Origin: Sipunculus nudus
Lineage: Eukaryota > Annelida > Sipuncula > Golfingiida > Sipunculidae
NCBI GenBank assembly: GCA_026874595.1
Contig: CM049322.1
Coordinates: forward strand, 28,397,340 to 28,461,339
Direction: 5' to 3'
DNA: 64,000 bases
This document shows positions 51,101-61,929 of the stretch, piece by piece (position 1 is the stretch's first letter; each line of letters begins with the position of its first letter). The notes under the pieces are model-generated. The model ran no database searches. It worked only from the letters and a program-made list of their open reading frames with translations, and was not told the DNA's origin. The position numbers and the translations under genes were made by a program.

Positions 51101-52900
51101 ACGCTTATTTACCTCACGAGGCTATGCATAACGCTTATTTACCTCACGAGGCTATGCATAACGCTTATTAACCTCACGAGGGTATGTATTGCACTGATAT
51201 ACCTCACGAGGCTATGCATAACGCTTATTTACCTCACGAGGGTATGTATTGCACTGATATACCTCACGAGGCTATGCATAACGCTTATTTACCTCACGAG
51301 GCTATGCATAACGCTTATTTACCTCACGAGGCTATGCATAACGCTTATTTACCTCACGAGGCTATGCATAACGCTTATTTACCTCACGAGGGTATGTATT
51401 GCACTGATTTACCTGACCAGGGTATGTATTGCACTGATATACCTCACGAGTCATGCATAACGCTTATTTACCTCACGAGGGTATGCATAACGTTTATTTA
51501 CCTTACGAGGCTATGCATAACGCTTATTTACCTCACGAGGCTATGCATAACGCTTATTTACCTCACGAGGGTATGTATTGCACTGATTTACCTGACCAGG
51601 GTATGTATTGCACTGATATACCTCACGAGGCTATGCATAACGCTTATTTACCTCACGAGGCTATGCATAACGCTTATTTATCTCACGAGGGTATGTATTG
51701 CACTGATTTACCTCACGAGGCTATGCATAACGCTTATTTACCTCACGAGGGTATGTATTGCACTGATATACCTCACGAGGCTTTGCATAACGCTTATTTA
51801 CCTCACGAGGCTATGCATAACGCTTATTTACCTCATGAGGGTATGTATTGCACTGATATACCTCACGAGGCTATGCATAACGCTTATTTACCTCACGAGG
51901 GTATGTATTGCACTGATTTACCTCACGAGGCTATGCATAACGCTTATTTACCTCACGAGGGTATGTATTGCGCTGATTTACCTGACGACGGTATGTATTG
52001 CACTGATATACCTCACGAGGCTATGCATAACGCTTATTTACCTCACGAGGGTATGTATTGCACTGATTTACCTGACGACGGTATGTATTGCACTGATATA
52101 CCTCACGAGGCTATGCATAACGCTTATTTACCTCACGAGGCTATGCATAACGCTTATTTACCTCACGAGGGTATGCATAACGCTTATTTACCTCACGAGG
52201 CTATGCATAACGCTTATTTACCTCAAGAGGCTATGCATAACGCTTATTTACCTCACGAGGCTATGCATAACGCTTATTTACCTCACGAGGGTATGCATAA
52301 CGCTTATTTACCTCACGAGGCTATGCATAACGCTTATTTACCTCAGAAGGCTATTCATAACGCTTATTTACCACACGAGGGTATGTATTGCACTGATTTA
52401 CCTGACCAGGGTATGTATTGCACTGATATACCTCATGAGGCTATGCATAACGCTTATTTACCTCACGAGGCTATGCATAACGCTTATTTACCTCACGAGG
52501 GTATGTATTGCACTGATTTACCTCACGAGGCTATGCATAAGGCTTATTTACCTCACGAGGGTATGTATTGCACTGATATACCTCACGAGGCTATGCATAA
52601 CGCTTATTTACCTCACGAGGCTATGCATAACGCTTATTTACCTCACGAGGGTATGTATTGCACTGATTTACCTCACGAGGCTATGCATAACGCTTATTTA
52701 CCTCACGAGGGTATGTATTGCACTGATTTACCTCACGAGGCTATGCATAACGCTTATTTACCTCACGAGGCTATGCATAACGCTTATTTACCTCACGAGG
52801 GTATGTATTGCACTGATTTACCTGACCAGGGTATGTATTACACTGATTTACCTGACAAGGGTATGTATAAACTTAATTTTCCTGACGAGGGTATGTATTA
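48111..52900. repeat. 30-bp tandem array core, type 1 (about 160 copies)
   Basis: Two monomer classes are interspersed. One is TACCTCACGAGGCTATGCAT + AACGCTTATT and the other TACCTCACGAGGGTATGTAT + TGCACTGATA. Units are extremely homogeneous. Two forward frames lack stops. One reads LPHEAMHNAY and the other YLTRLCITLI. The third forward frame and all minus frames carry a stop in every unit. The longest frame (47930-50212) starts at GTG, not ATG. Frames are broken by one-base deletions at about 50350 and 51451 and by TATTAACC stops at about 50209 and 51169 in the LPHEAMHNAY frame. Non-coding satellite is the default reading, but the substitution pattern between classes is unusual (see findings). 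Confidence 0.95.
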
Positions 52901-55900
52901 CACTGATTAACCTGACGAGGGTACGTATTACACTGATTTACCTCACGAGGGTATGTATTACACTGATATACCTGGCGAGGGTATGCATTACACTGATTTA
53001 CCTGGCTTGGGTATGTATTACACGGATTTGCCTGACAAGGGTATGTATTATTTTGATTTGCCTGACGAGGGTATGTATTACACTGATTTGCCTGACGAGG
53101 GTATGTATTACACTGATTTGCCTGACGAGGGTATGTATTATTTTGATTTGCCTGACGAGGGTATGTATTACATTAAATTACCTGACGAGGGTATGTATTA
53201 TTTTGATTTGCCTGACGAGGGTATGTATTACATTAAATTACCTGACGAGGGTATGTATTACATGGTTTGCCTGACGAGGGTATGTATTACAATAATTTAC
53301 CGGCCGAGGATACGTATTACACTGATTTGCCTGACGAGTGTATGTATAAAATTGATTTGCCTGACGAGGGTATGTATTACGGTGATTTACCTGACGAGGG
53401 TATGTATAAAATTGATTTGCCTGACGAGGGTATGTATTACACTGATTTACCTGACGAGGGTATGTATGACACTGATTTGCCTGACGAGGGTATGTATTAC
53501 ACTGATTTGCCTGACGAGGGTATGTATTATTTTGATTTGCCTGACGAGGGTATGTATTACATTAATTTACCTATCGGTATGTATTACATGGTTTGCCTGA
53601 CGAGGGTATGTATTACATCAATGTACCAGACGAGGATACGTATTACACTGGTTTACCTGACGAGGGTATGTATTAAACGGATTTACCTGACAAGGGTATG
53701 TATTACATTTATTTACCTGACGAGGGTATTCATTAGGCTGACTTACCTGACAAGGGTATGTATTACACGGATTTACCTGACCAGGGTATGTATTACGGTG
53801 ATTTACCTGACGAGGGTATGTATAAAATTGATTTGCCTGACGAGGGTATGTATTACACTGATTTACCTGGCGAGGGTATGCATTAGACTAATATACCTGA
53901 CGAGGGTTTGTATTACATTGATTTGCCTGACGAGGGTATGTATAACACTGATTTACCTGACAAGCTAATTTTATTACACTGATTTACCTGACTAGGGTAT
54001 GTATTACACTGATTTACCTGACAAGGTAATTTTATTACACTGATTTCCCTTGCGAGGTTATTTATTACACTGATTTTAGTGACGAGGGTATGTATTACAC
54101 GGATTTACCTGAAGAGGGTATGTATTACATTAATTTACCTGACGAGGGTATTCATTAGGCTGACTTACCTGACGAGGGTATTTATTAGGCTGACTTACCT
54201 GACGAGGGTATTTATTAGGCTGATTTACCTGACTAGGGTATGTATTACACTGGTTTACCTGACGAGGGTATGTATTACGCTTATATACCTGACGAGGGTA
54301 TGCATTACACAGATTTCCCTTGCGAGGTTATTTATTACACTGATTTTAGTGACGAGGGTATGTATTACACGGATTTACCTGAAGAGGGTATGTATTACAT
54401 TAATTTACCTGACGAGGGTATTCATTAGGCTGACTTACCTGACGAGGGTATTTATTAGGCTGACTTACCTGACGAGGGTATTTATTAGGCTGATTTACCT
54501 GACTAGGGTATGTATTACACTGGTTTACCTGACGAGGGTATGTATTACGCTTATATACCTGACGAGGGTATGCATTACACAGATTTCCCTTGCGAGGTTA
54601 TTTATTACACTGATTTTAATGACGAGGGTACGTATTACACGGATTTACCTGAAGAGGGTATGTATAATATTAATTTACCTGACGAGGGTATTCATTAGGC
54701 TGACTTACCTGACGAGGGTATTTATTAGGCTGACTTACCTGACGAGGGTATTTATTAGGCTGATTTACCTGACTAGGGTATGTATTACACTGGTTTACCT
54801 GACGAGGGTATGTATTACGCTTATATACCTGACGAGGGTATGCATTACACAGATTTCCCTTGCGAGGTTATTTATTACACTGATTTTAGTGACGAGGATA
54901 TGTATTACACGGATTTACCTGAAGAGGGTATGTATTACATTAATTTACCTGACGAGGGTATTCATTAGGCTGACTTACCTGACGAGGGTATTTATTAGGC
55001 TGACTTACCTGACGAGGGTATTTATTAGGCTGATTTACCTGACTAGGGTATGTATTACACTGGTTTACCTGACGAGGGTATGTATTACGCTTATATACCT
55101 GACGAGGGTATGCATTACACAGATTTCCCTTGCGAGGTTATTTATTACACTGATTTTAGTAACGAGGGTATGTATTACACGGATTTACCTGAAGAGGGTA
55201 TGTATTACATTAATTTACCTGACGAGGGTATTCATTAGGCTGACTTACCTGACGAGGGTATTTATTAGGCTGACTTACCTGACGAGGGTATTTATTAGGC
55301 TGATTTACCTGACTAGGGTATGTATTACACTGGTTTACCTGACGAGGGTATGTATTACGCTTATATACCTGACGAGGGTATGCATTACACAGATTTCCCT
55401 TGCGAGGTTATTTATTACACTGATTTTAGTGACGAGGGTATGTATTACACGGATTTACCTGAAGAGGGTATGTATTACATTAATTTACCTGACGAGGGTA
55501 TTCATTAGGCTGACTTACCTGACGAGGGTATTTATTAGGCTGACTTACCTGACGAGGGTATTTATTAGGCTGATTTACCTGACTAGGGTATGTATTACAC
55601 TGGTTTACCTGACGAGGGTATGTATTACGCTTATATACCTGACGAGGGTATGCATTACACAGATTTCCCTTGCGAGGTTATTTATTACACTGATTTTAGT
55701 GACGAGGGTATGTATTACACGGATTTACCTGACCATGGTATGTATTACATTAATTTACCTGACGAGGGTATTCATAAGGCTGACTTACCTGACGAGGGTA
55801 TTTATTAGGCTAACTTACCTGAGGAGGGTATGTATTACACGGATTTACCTGACCAGGGTATGTATTACGGTGATTTACCTGACAAGGGTATGTATAAAAT

Positions 55901-57200
55901 TGATTTGCCTGACGTGGGTATGTATTTCACTGATTAACCTGAAGAGGGTACGTATTACACTGATGTACCTCACGAGGGTATGTATTACATTGATTTGCCT
56001 GACGAGGGTATGTATAACACGGATTTACCTGAAGAGGGTATGTATTACATTAATTTACCTGACGAGGGTATTTATTAGGCTGACTTACCTGACGAGGGTA
56101 TGTATAAAATTGATTTGCCTGACGAGTGTATGTATTACACTGATTTACCTGACAAGGGTATTTTAATACATTAATTTACCTGCCGAGGGTATGTATTACA
56201 CTGATTTCCCTTGCGAGGGTATGCATTACACTGATTTACCTGACGAGGGTATGTATTACACTGATTTGCCTGACGAGGGTATGTATTACATTGTTTTGCC
56301 TGACGAGGGTATGTATAACACTGATTTACCTGACAAGGGTATTTTATTACATTAATTTACCTGCCGAGGGTATGTATTACACTGATTTCCCTTGCGAGGG
56401 TATGCATTACACTGATTTACCTGACGAGGGTATGTATTACACTGATTTGCCTGACGAGGGTATGTATTACACTGATTTGCCTGAAGAGGGTATATATTAC
56501 ACTGATTTGCCTGACGAGGGTATGTATATCATTATTTTACCTAACGAGGGTATGTATTACATGATTTGCCTGACGAGGGTATGTATTACATCAAATGAGG
56601 GTATATAATCCATAGATTTGCCTGACGAGGGTATGTATTGCATTGATTTGCCTGACGAGGGTATGTATTACACGGATTTACCTGAAGAGGGTATGTATTA
56701 CATTAATTTACCTGACGAGGGCATTCATTAGGCTGACTTACCTGACGAGGGTATTTATTAGGCTGACTTACCTGACGAGGGTATGTATTACACGGATTTA
56801 CCTGACAAGGGTATTTATTACACTGATTTACCTCACGAGGGTATGTATTACACTGATTTCCCTTGCGAGGGTATGCATTACACTGATTTACCTGACGAGG
56901 GTATGTATTACACTGATTTGCCTGACGAGGGTATGTATTACATTGATTTACCTCACGAGGGTATGTATTACACTGATTTACCTGACAAGGGTATTTTTTT
57001 ACATTAATTTACCTGCCGAGGGTATGTATTACACTGGTTTACCTGGCGAGGGTATGTATTACGCTTATATACCTGACGAAGGTATGCACTACAATGATTC
57101 AACTTGCGAGGTTATTTATTACACTGATTTTAGTGACGAGGGTATGTATTACACTGATTTACCTGAAGAGGATATGTATTACATTAATTTACCTGACGAG
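52901..57200. repeat. 30-bp tandem array core, type 2 (about 143 copies)
   Basis: Monomers of the form TACCTGACGAGGGTATGTAT + TACACTGATT, more varied than type 1, for example GGTATTCATTAGGCTGACTT, TATAAAATTGATTTGCCTG and TATTTTGATTTGCC. The switch from TCACGAGG to TGACGAGG occurs gradually between about 52820 and 53020. The frame reading YLTRVCITLI is open for long spans (to 53274; 54079-56166). The LPDEGMYYTD frame is repeatedly stopped by CATTAGG, TATTAGG and GACTAGG monomers. Confidence 0.94.
54060..55800. repeat. 270-bp higher-order repeat, six to seven copies
   Basis: Blocks of nine 30-bp monomers repeat at exactly 270 bp. TGTATTACACTGGTTTACC recurs at 54240, 54510, 54780, 55050, 55320 and 55590. 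Copies differ at very few bases (for example AGTGACGAGG, AATGACGAGG or AGTAACGAGG). The last copy (55590 onwards) breaks down with GACCATGG and CATAAGG. The 270-bp block is open in one forward frame in every copy and has several stops in the alternative frame. Confidence 0.95.
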
Positions 57201-57510
57201 GGTAGGTAAATATAACTCTGGGTTGTCCCACCGGGGAAGATATAACCCGGAGTAACATCACGTGGTTGGGTTTTGCCCAGAGCTACATCACAAGGATAGG
57301 AATAACTCGAGGTTACCTAACGAGGCCAGGTATTATTCCGTTCACCTAAAGAGGTCGGGTATTGCCATGGGTTACCTCGCGAGAGCAGTCATACATTACC
57401 CCGGATTGTCTATGTAACGAGTGCAGGTATTACCTCGGGCTACTTTATGTTGTTTAATATAAACTCGGGTTACTTCCTTAAATCACCAGGTAGGTATTAG
57501 GTAAAAATAC
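57201..57510. repeat. Decayed right edge of the 10-kb array
   Basis: Irregular units of about 30-37 bp with GGTTACCTAACGAGGCCAGG, GGTTACCTCGCGAGAG and similar, clearly related to the left edge at 47530-48110. Together the two edges bracket the homogeneous core. Confidence 0.75.
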
Positions 57511-57879
57511 TAACAGTGTAAATCATGAAAATTATATTTTAAAAGTATAAATCGTATGCTTTGTATCATTACGTCTCTGGTTTGTATAGTATATCCACAA
57601 TCCTATCTTCAAAGGCGTAAGCGACGGCGTCCTGCGATAGTTCACATCCATTCTGTTTTGACAAAAAAAGTGGGAAATCTTAAACAGTCCACTAAAACCT
57701 ATCATTATTCAACTTACATAATCTGTGATTATATGATCAGTGTATATTAAAATTATACATAAGATAAGTTCATTACGACCATTTCTAAGGGTTTTTTTTC
57801 CATTTGATAGAAGAACGGATCAATTTTAAAACCCTCCTTTTATATGATATACTCGAGTTTCCCTGGTATAGGGAAAATA
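57511..57879. other. AT-rich spacer containing a short dispersed repeat
   Basis: Mostly AT-rich single-copy DNA. It includes the dispersed segment at 57555-57665. Confidence 0.6.
57555..57665 (+). repeat. Short dispersed repeat, copy 1
   Basis: TATCTTCAAAGGCGTAAGCG, then GTCCTGCG and CATCCATTCTGTTTTGACAA are shared, in order and orientation, with 63195-63318. Similarity stops directly after GTTTTGACAA in both, suggesting a true element end there. The 5' part (TCTGGTTTGTATAGTATAT) is looser. Element class unknown. Confidence 0.65.
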
Positions 57880-59100
57880 AACTTTTCGTGTCGTGCTAAG
57901 TTCCTAGTGCATAGTGGTATGGAGTGTCCGCGATATAAACTATTCGTGTCGGGATTAGTTCCTAGTGCATGTTGGTATGGAGTGTCCGCATTTATAAACT
58001 ATGCGTGTCGGGATAAGTTCCTAGTGCATGGTGGTATGGAGTGTCCGCATTTATAAACTATGCGTGTCGGGATAAGTTCCTAGTGCAGGGTGGTATAGAG
58101 TGTCCGCATTTATAAACTATGCGTGTCGGGATAAGTTCCTGGTGCAGGGTGGTATAGAGTGTCCGCATTTATAAACTATGCGTGTCGGGATAAGTTCCTG
58201 GTGCAGGGTGGTATGGAGTGACCGCGATATAAACTATTCGTGTCGGGATTAGTTCCTAGTGCATGTTGGTATGGAGTGTCCGCATTTATAAACTATGCGT
58301 GTCGGGATAAGTTCCTAGTGCATGGTGGTATGGAGTGTCCGCATTTATAAACTATGCGTGTCGGGATAAGTTCCTAGTGCAGGGTGGTATAGAGTGTCCG
58401 CATTTATAAACTATGCGTGTCGGGATAAGTTCCTGGTGCAGGGTGGTATAGAGTGTCCGCATTTATAAACTATGCGTGTCGGGATAAGTTCCTGGTGCAG
58501 GGTGGTATGGAGTGTCCGCATTTATAAACTATGAATGTAGGGATAAGTTCCTAGTGCAGGGTGGTATGGAGTGTCCGCATTTATAAACTATGCGTGTAGG
58601 GATAAGTTCCTAGTGCAATGTGGTATGGAGTGTCCGCGATATAAACTATGCGTGTCGGGATTAGTTCCTAGTGCATTGTTGTATGGAGTGTCCGCATTTA
58701 TAAACTATGCGTGTAGGGATAAGTTCCTAGTGCAATGTGGTATGGAGTGTCCGCGATATAAACTATGCGTGTCGGGATTAGTTCCTAGTGCATTGTTGTA
58801 TGGAGTGTCCGCATTTATAAACTATGCGTGTAGGGATAAGTTCCTAGTGCAATGTGGTATGGAGTGTCCGCGATATAAACTATGCGTGTCGGGATTAGTT
58901 CCTAGTGCAGGGTGGTATGGAGTGTCCGCATTTATAAACTATGCGTGTTTGGTTGAGTTCCTAGTGCATGGTGGTATGGAGTGTCCGCAATATAAACTAT
59001 GCGTGTCGGATAAATTCCTTGTACATGGTGGTATGGAATGTCCTCGATATAAACTATGCGTGTCGGAATTAGTTCATAGTGCATGGTGGTATGAAGTGTT
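57880..59100. repeat. 58-59-bp tandem repeat (about 21 copies) with nested higher orders
   Basis: The unit has ATAAACTATGCGTGTCGGGA, TAAGTTCCTAGTGCAGGG and TGGTATGGAGTGTCCGC. Steps of 59 bp (57999, 58058, 58117) alternate with 58-bp units carrying CGATATAAAC instead of CATTTATAAAC. A five-unit block of 294 bp is duplicated (CGATATAAACTATTCG at 57931 and 58225). Between about 58571 and 58900 the period is a 117-bp dimer. This yields a 39-residue repeat (CPRYKLCVSGLVPSA...) in one forward frame that is open for 207 codons. Confidence 0.94.
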
Positions 59101-59189
59101 TTACTTTATAAGAAGCAAGCAAAAGATGTTAGAACCGGAATACATGCAGTACATGTTTGTCAAAACGGTTGATGTGACGCGCCTAGTAT

Positions 59190-59945
59190 GGTAGTTGAAG
59201 TGGTCGTGCTTGTCACTTCTCGCTTTCAGTTATCACCGCTGTCTAGCAGCAATGATGAGAAGGAGAGCCAAGTGGGCAAGTCTCCCTCTGCCGGTACAAA
59301 GCCACTCCATAAGCAAGCCCTATATAGCGCCTCCTCGCGGCCACACATGGAAGGTGAGCACCTTTCGGACTCCGGCTTAACTTCAGGGGACTGGAGGAGG
59401 TTTGGCCCCCTAGACTTGTTACATCACTGACATGTAAGCCTACCAGCGCGTGGTTATGCACTGGTGTCCATGAACCAACCCCCAGCTATTGCTTAAATAG
59501 GTGGACTGCCTTGTGGATCTCTCGGGAGAGAGAAAGGCTAAGGGAGTAAAACCTGACAGAAAATATGGAGCCGGAGGCCCACATGTAGCTCGAGGCTGTA
59601 TTCAGCAATGTCCTGACAACTCCTGCGACGGCATTGAAACCATGCGTACTGGCATCTGCCTTTCCATTTCAGTGACGTGGAGGGGGGGGGACGCTGCCTG
59701 GGTAACAGCCTGTCCTTCATACTCACCTTCCCAGGCTTTTTGCGCTTTGGAGAGGACACTGCAGCTTTGCTTCATAAAGCAAGAAGCCAAGCCGACAGAA
59801 CAGCATCAGAGTTCCTGTGTACTCGCTGTGGGAGAGACTGCCGGCCATCCCGCATTGGCCTGACCAGCCATACAAGACGCTGTTCCAGAACATCCATCCA
59901 GGGCGCAACTCCATAGTCTTCCGAGACTGAAGGATGCCCCCTACA
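59190..59945 (+). mobile_element. Relic of a non-LTR retrotransposon 3' end (C2HC finger tail)
   Basis: A GC-richer island in AT-rich DNA. In the forward frame 59677-59916 the tail reads ...FLCTRCGRDC and then SRIGLTSHTRRC, a C-x2-C-x13-H-x3-C finger at codons for bases 59818-59883. The CGRDC...SRIGL.SH.R.C pattern is well known from the C-terminal end of reverse-transcriptase-bearing LINE proteins in molluscs, fish and other animals (family knowledge). The residues just before (FGEDTAALLHKARSQADRTA) fit the usual basic stretch. Stops and frame changes upstream show that it is dead. No reverse transcriptase or endonuclease domain is present. A second frame (59501-59863) overlaps and is probably incidental. 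Confidence 0.6.
59818..59883 (+). pseudogene. C2HC zinc-finger remnant of the LINE-type protein
   Basis: Four metal-ligand residues are intact (Cys, Cys, His, Cys at x2, x13 and x3 spacing). The preceding coding region is truncated and disrupted, so this is a fossil of the finger alone. Confidence 0.55.
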
Positions 59946-60056
59946 TGCATCCTACCTCAAACTACAAATCCTACCTCAATCTGTATATGTGAGTGGCAGA
60001 AAGAAAGTACAGACTCGATATTACCTGGCTCCATCACATCAAACATAAGTATTAAA

Positions 60057-60509
60057 GGGGCCCAATCATCTATAAAGCATTTTGAGTTAACACAAAAAAT
60101 AGCTTCTTCCCTTGAAACCGGTTGCTTGTTCCTGTAAATGAGTGTAAAAAACAGTGGACCGGGCGCGACCAGGGTGTCAACATATATACAGCGCGTGGGG
60201 TCGTATGCAGAATGGGTCCACAACGTGTCAATCAGGAGATGCCCTGACTTTGCCCAAAAATGTAATACATGTTCCCCCTGTCTTAAACACCTCGTGTTAC
60301 GGCTCACAATCGGACCTCCGGTCACTCTGCCTTGTTATGGTAAACAGACAAGGTGGACTATGTTTACCAACACGCAGAGCAATAACAAGATGTATGCGAG
60401 GAACTGAGACTGTGTGCTGGTATGGTTTTGCTGAGAAACCTTTGTATAAAGGAAAACTGAACTGATAGTGTGAAAGAATAGACATTATATTGTTCCTGAT
60501 TATGTCCCT
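60057..60509. mobile_element. Candidate 453-bp MITE flanked by TTAA
   Basis: The left end AGGGGCCCAATCA and the right end (reverse complement AGGGACATAATCA) match at 10 of 13 bases. Both are flanked by TTAA (60053-60056 and 60510-60513). TTAA duplication is the hallmark of piggyBac-type elements, although AGGG rather than CCC ends are less usual. The inside has no transposase. A 122-codon minus-strand frame (59957-60325) runs across the left boundary and is therefore unlikely to be a gene. Confidence 0.45.
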
Positions 60510-60513
60510 TTAA

Positions 60514-61377
60514 GATTTTGGCGAGTTTTCTTTATGCAGGGTACCTAAGGTACCGCAAAGAGAGCAAAATCAGGTTTGGATGAAAAACAAATAAGTTGGA
60601 TTTGGAGAGAAAAGCCCGAGGAATTCACATCTGTCCCCTTCCCCTCTGTCCATAGATACGTGTTGTATGAGCTGGCGAACATTTCTGCTGTATGCTCCTA
60701 GGTTTCTTTTTCTCTCTCTCCTTGTTCATGACCCAGGTTTCAGGTAAACACCAAACCACAAAGTAGCTATGGTGACCGATGTGGTTTTCTATAACTGTGT
60801 TGGTTAACGCCCTGTTGAACAAGAACACGTGGAGGACCGTCTTCCCCTCTTATGGCAACAGGTCCTGCTGGAGAGCAATGAAGTGAACCACAAGGACTTG
60901 TACGATGAACCACAATAATGCTGGTTATTATAGACCTAGTGTCACTGAGAATGGCCAGGTAATGAGACTGCTCTCCTCTCGTTCACGGCATGAGCAGAGC
61001 GCTATACAGATACATCAACAAGACAAACAGTGTTTTGTAAAATAATCCTGCTTTCTTTAATTTCCCCTCTACCGGATACAGGATATTTGCCACTTCCAAA
61101 TGAATAAATAATGATTATAAATTACTTAACTTGCATCAGCAGATTTTGAAGTGTAACAAAAATGGCCGGCTCCCGCGAGGGACCGAACCAACAACCCTTA
61201 TTTCTGTAGAACCAACGTATTCAACTTCACATTCCTAATGGAATGCGGGTTATCTTTGCATGATAGTGAAAATAAAGACAGGTGTATAAACCATTTGAAT
61301 AAAAATACATACTGTGTCTGGTGCACGTTTAAGCGTAAATCATTTCGCCATTAATCTTAATAAAATTTAGGGATATA

Positions 61378-61380
<3 letters not shown>
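60514..61380. other. Single-copy spacer with a possible SINE fragment
   Basis: No supported exon. At about 61162-61190 the minus strand reads GGTTCGGTCCC, close to a polymerase III B box (GGTTCGANNCC), within a locally GC-rich stretch. A matching A box was not found, so only a degraded tRNA-derived SINE is possible. Confidence 0.4.

Positions 61381-61421
<41 letters not shown>
61381..61421. repeat. (AT)n microsatellite, about 20 copies
   Basis: Uninterrupted alternating AT. Confidence 0.98.
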
Positions 61422-61422
<1 letters not shown>

Positions 61423-61929
61423 TGATATCACATTTTTGTGTAAACATATACATAAACCAGTATGTAAGATCTATCGAAGTATTTTTTACGAATTTACTTG
61501 GTATACAATATTATGGTACCTATCTCATTCACTTGTGTACATATTTCATGCAAATGATTTATATTATGAGCTGGTCAGCTATTCAAGAACAAGTTCACGA
61601 TACAGTCCCACGATACGATGTATATGGTGTTTGAATGAACCCGACCTGAAGGCGGTGGTTTAAACATATAGATATTGCATTTTACATAGCGGACCAACAA
61701 TGTGCTTGCACCAGTTGCGTGTGTTGGTGGATTAATAGAAATTATGGTTTTCAGTAGTAAAATTGCTGGCACTCTTAAACAAGTGACCATTTGGGTCTTG
61801 ACGCTTAGCTGACTAGCTTGACATTGTAGCCAAACATTCACAACAGGTATTTTCTTATCTGAAAACCAAATTGAGATTAACGTCCGATGTGATCTTGACC
61901 TTCTGACACCCGTGGTCGACATGGTTTTT
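61422..61929. other. AT-rich spacer
   Basis: No recognised gene. Frames under 116 codons on both strands overlap one another. Confidence 0.5.

Noticed and set aside
58571-59194. 207-codon frame over the 59-bp array as a cysteine-rich protein
   Set aside because: It depends on the 117-bp dimer (39 codons) being a multiple of three; outside this short zone the same array is not open in that frame, and it runs into unrelated sequence.
61155-61215. tRNA gene on the minus strand (GGTTCGGTCCC B-box-like)
   Set aside because: No matching A box at the right distance, and no acceptor or anticodon stem could be folded by eye. At most a decayed SINE fragment.
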